The translations under genes were made by a program, and so were the position numbers. A DNA stretch of 64,000 bases from positions 1 to 64,000 of the forward strand of contig NZ_LYMK01000026.1 in the NCBI RefSeq assembly GCF_002157355.1. Direction: 5' to 3'. The notes under the pieces are model-generated. The model was not told the origin of the DNA. It saw only the letters and a program-made list of their open reading frames with translations, and made no database searches. Source of the DNA: Variovorax sp. JS1663 (GTDB lineage Bacteria; Pseudomonadota; Gammaproteobacteria; Burkholderiales; Burkholderiaceae_C). This document shows positions 60,802-64,000 of this stretch, in pieces (position 1 is the stretch's first letter; the number at the start of each line of letters is the position of its first letter).

Positions 60802-62850
60802 ATGTTCAAGAAGATCCTGATCGCGAACCGCGGCGAGATCGCCTGTCGCGTCATCAAGACGGCGAAGAAGATGGGCATCCGGACGGTCGCGGTGTATTCC
60901 GACGCCGACAAGGAAGCCCGCCACGTCGAGCTGGCCGATGAGGCCGTGCACATCGGCGCCTCACCCAGCCGTGAGAGCTATCTGCAGGCCGACCGCATCA
61001 TCGCGGCCTGCAAGAAGACGGGAGCGGAGGCGGTGCATCCGGGCTACGGTTTCCTGTCCGAGAACGAGGGCTTCGCCCGAAAGGTCGAGGAGGAGGGCAT
61101 CGTCTTCATCGGCCCGAAGCACCATTCGATCGCGGCCATGGGCGACAAGATCGCCTCCAAGAAGCTGGCCGGCGAGGCGCAGGTCAACACCATCCCCGGC
61201 TGGAACGACGCGATCGAGACGGCCGAGCGTGCGGTGGAGATCGCGCGCGAGATCGGCTACCCCGTGATGATCAAGGCCTCGGCCGGCGGCGGTGGCAAGG
61301 GTCTGCGCGTGGCCTTCAACGACAAGGAGGCGTTCGAGGGCTTCACTTCCTGCCGCAACGAGGCGCGCAACAGCTTCGGCGACGACCGCGTGTTCATCGA
61401 GAAGTTCGTCGAGGAGCCGCGCCACATCGAGATCCAGGTGCTGGGCGATGCGCACGGCAACGTGATCTATCTCAACGAGCGCGAATGCTCGATCCAGCGC
61501 CGCCACCAGAAGGTGATCGAGGAGGCACCTTCGCCCTTCATCAGCGATGAAACGCGCAAGGCCATGGGCGAGCAGGCCGTGGCGCTGGCCAAGGCGGTGA
61601 ACTACCAGAGCGCGGGCACGGTGGAGTTCGTGGTCGGCAAGGACCAGAGCTTCTACTTCCTGGAGATGAACACGCGGCTGCAGGTGGAGCACCCGGTGAC
61701 GGAGGCGATCACGGGGCTGGACCTGGTGGAGCTCATGATCCGGGTCGCGGCCGGGGAGAAGCTGCCGCTCGCGCAGAAGGACGTGCAGCGCAACGGCTGG
61801 GCGATTGAATGCCGCATCAACGCGGAAGATCCGTTCCGCAACTTCCTGCCCTCGACCGGCCGGCTGGTGCGCTTCCAGCCGCCGAAGGAGACGATGTTCT
61901 CCGCCGACACCGGGCACCTGTACGGCGTGCGCGTGGACACCGGTGTCTACGACGGCGGCGAGATCCCGATGTTCTACGATTCGATGATCGCCAAGCTGAT
62001 CGTGCACGGGCGCGACCGCAACCACGCGATCGCGATGATGCGCGAGGCGCTCAATGGCTTCGTGATCCGCGGCATCAGCAGCAACATTCCTTTCCAGGCG
62101 GCGCTCCTGGCGCACCCGAACTTCGTCAGCGGTGCCTTCAACACGGGCTTCATCGCCGAGCACTACGGCAAGGGCTTCCGCGCCGAGGACGTGCCGCATG
62201 ACGACCCAGACTTCCTGGTCGCGTTGGCGGCTTACATGCATCGGCGCTACCGGGCGCGTGCTTCGGGCATCAGCGGCCAGCTTTCGGGCCACGGCGTGAA
62301 GGTGGGCGAGCAGTTCGTGGTGGTCGTGCTCGATCCGAAGGGGGAGCATGTGCATACCCCGGTGACGGTGACCGACTTTCACAAGCCGACCGGTGCCAGC
62401 GCCGTTACGGTGGGCTCGAACACCTACAAGATCGATAGCCAGGCGCCGCTGGGCAGCATCCGCGTCGAGGGTTCGGTCAACGGCCGCGGCTTCACGGCGC
62501 AGGTCGAGCGCGGGGCGGGCAAGAACCCGCTGGCGCTGCGCATCGCGCACGACGGCAGGCAGATCGAGGCCATGGTCCTGTCGCCCCTGGGCGCGCGGCT
62601 GCTCGAGCTCATGCCCTACAAGGCGCCGCCGGACCTGAGCAAGTTCCTCATGTCGCCGATGCCGGGGCTGCTGGTCGAGGTCTCGGTGCAGCCGGGCCAG
62701 CAGGTGCAGGCCGGCGAGAAGCTGGCGGTGATCGAGGCCATGAAGATGGAGAACGTGCTCTTCGCCACCCAGGACGGCGTGGTCGGCAGCATCGCCGCGG
62801 CGAAGGGCGAGTCGCTCGCGGTGGACCAGGTCATCCTGGAATTCGCCTGA
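60802..62850 (+). CDS. pccA: propionyl-CoA carboxylase alpha subunit (biotin carboxylase plus BCCP)
   Basis: 682 residues. The biotin carboxylase domain begins FKKILIANRGEIACRVI; the ATP-grasp loop has KASAGGGGKGLRV. A BT domain follows (about 470-600), and the biotinyl domain ends with EAMKMEN, where Lys648 carries biotin 35 residues from the C-terminus. It carboxylates biotin with bicarbonate and ATP. The gene is 17 bp after pccB; GGGAGAGAAG precedes its ATG. Confidence 0.95.
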   Translation: MFKKILIANRGEIACRVIKTAKKMGIRTVAVYSDADKEARHVELADEAVHIGASPSRESYLQADRIIAACKKTGAEAVHPGYGFLSENEGFARKVEEEGIVFIGPKHHSIAAMGDKIASKKLAGEAQVNTIPGWNDAIETAERAVEIAREIGYPVMIKASAGGGGKGLRVAFNDKEAFEGFTSCRNEARNSFGDDRVFIEKFVEEPRHIEIQVLGDAHGNVIYLNERECSIQRRHQKVIEEAPSPFISDETRKAMGEQAVALAKAVNYQSAGTVEFVVGKDQSFYFLEMNTRLQVEHPVTEAITGLDLVELMIRVAAGEKLPLAQKDVQRNGWAIECRINAEDPFRNFLPSTGRLVRFQPPKETMFSADTGHLYGVRVDTGVYDGGEIPMFYDSMIAKLIVHGRDRNHAIAMMREALNGFVIRGISSNIPFQAALLAHPNFVSGAFNTGFIAEHYGKGFRAEDVPHDDPDFLVALAAYMHRRYRARASGISGQLSGHGVKVGEQFVVVVLDPKGEHVHTPVTVTDFHKPTGASAVTVGSNTYKIDSQAPLGSIRVEGSVNGRGFTAQVERGAGKNPLALRIAHDGRQIEAMVLSPLGARLLELMPYKAPPDLSKFLMSPMPGLLVEVSVQPGQQVQAGEKLAVIEAMKMENVLFATQDGVVGSIAAAKGESLAVDQVILEFA

Positions 62851-62863
62851 GGGAGGCGCACGC

Positions 62864-63355
<492 letters not shown>

Positions 63356-63362
63356 GTGCTGC

Positions 63363-63998
63363 TCACACGCCGGGACGGCGCCAGAGGGCCAGCGTGGCGG
63401 CCAGCAGCCACATCCCGGCGGCGCAGCCGCGGTTGAGCATGCGCAGGCCGCGCCGCGAGAGCCAGCGCACCGCCTGCGTGCCGGCGGCGGCATAGCCCAG
63501 CATGATGCCGGTGTCGATGCCGATGAAGATGGCGCCGAGCACCAGGTATTGCGGGCCCTGGGGGCTGGCGGTGTTGATGAACTGGGGCAGGAAAGCGGCG
63601 AAGAAGAGCAGCGTCTTGGGATTGGACAGCGCCACCGTCAGGCTGCGCAGGAAGGCGATGCGCCCGGACAGGGCGTCGGCCGGCGATGCGGCCAGCGCGG
63701 CGCGGATGTCGACGGGCTGGCTGCGCCACATCTTGATGCCGAGCCAGACCAGGTAGGCGACGCCTGCCACTCGCAGCGCGTTGAAGAGCCATTCGGAGGC
63801 CGCCAGCAGCGAACCCAGGCCCAGGGCGACGACGGTGATCAGGATGGCCGCGCCGACCGAGGCCCCGACGATCCCCCAGACCGCGGCACGCATGCCGCCG
63901 GCGATGCCGTTGGACATGGCCAGCAGCATGGTCGGACCGGGCGTGATCGCCAGCACGACGGAGGCAGCCAGGTAGAGGAGCAGAGTGTCGAGGTTCAT
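63363..63998 (-). CDS. LysE-family amino acid exporter
   Basis: 211 residues with six predicted helices. The LysE/RhtB hallmarks are AITPGPTMLLAMSNGIAGGMRAAVWGIVGASVG near residue 18 and LSNPKTLLFFAAFLPQFI near 125. Members expel lysine, threonine, homoserine or other small metabolites. It is convergent with the epimerase-like gene, 7 bp between stops. Complete, ending two bases inside the window's edge. Substrate not determined. Confidence 0.9.
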   Translation of the reverse strand: MNLDTLLLYLAASVVLAITPGPTMLLAMSNGIAGGMRAAVWGIVGASVGAAILITVVALGLGSLLAASEWLFNALRVAGVAYLVWLGIKMWRSQPVDIRAALAASPADALSGRIAFLRSLTVALSNPKTLLFFAAFLPQFINTASPQGPQYLVLGAIFIGIDTGIMLGYAAAGTQAVRWLSRRGLRMLNRGCAAGMWLLAATLALWRRPGV

Positions 63999-64000
63999 GG

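Overview
The window is dense, high-GC DNA with short intergenic gaps, many ATGA start/stop overlaps, Bug/TctC-type solute receptors, a class I PHA system and a methylmalonyl-CoA operon. This style fits a metabolically versatile Burkholderiales bacterium, most likely Comamonadaceae (Variovorax-like). The genus is an inference; no rRNA, tRNA, CRISPR array or intact insertion sequence was seen.

Layout. 1-1.7 kb: end of a hydroxyquinol module (divergent maleylacetate reductase start and intradiol dioxygenase) plus a flavin reductase. 1.7-8.6 kb: housekeeping and accessory genes (DUF1488-like, DUF1810, a phospholipase-D lipoprotein, a LytM-like lipoprotein, CreA, a NUDIX hydrolase, a fumarylacetoacetate-hydrolase family enzyme, a zeta-class GST isomerase, PgeF). 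8.7-19.2 kb: PHA synthesis genes phaC and phaA, then an island with a deleted MFS gene, a LysR regulator and a Bug-MaoC-CaiB-Bug operon, then phaB. 19.2-23.8 kb: a CPA2 antiporter and several small unknown genes. 23.8-43.5 kb: the main attraction, a complete picolinate catabolic cluster. 43.7-47.2 kb: a DJ-1/MFS/cupin/ferredoxin/XRE-cupin module. 47.2-53.1 kb: an orphan NuoB, an AraC regulator and the giant helicase Lhr. 53.2-55.9 kb: a possible small RNA, dusA, a scar made of TfdA and IclR gene fragments, and a GntR regulator. 56-63.4 kb: the propionyl-CoA to succinyl-CoA operon. A LysE exporter closes the window.

The picolinate cluster. The gene set matches the pic pathway described for Alcaligenes faecalis. 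A three-subunit molybdenum hydroxylase (PicA) makes 6-hydroxypicolinate. A four-component Rieske oxygenase (PicB) makes 3,6-dihydroxypicolinate. An amidohydrolase-type decarboxylase (PicC) gives 2,5-dihydroxypyridine. PicD opens the ring, and PicE, PicF and PicG carry the product through maleamate and maleate to fumarate. A MarR regulator (PicR) sits in the middle. Three near-palindromic sites of the form TCAG-N4-CTNN lie at the three promoters that drive the cluster. TRAP and ABC transport systems are embedded in it, and the iron-sulfur subunit of the hydroxylase carries a C-terminal CoxG domain.

Other structure. A hairpin-rich repeat occurs three times, each time directly after a stop codon; two copies border truncated genes. 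A shared 17-bp dyad sits upstream of the DJ-1 and MFS genes and is a candidate target for the nearby XRE-cupin regulator.
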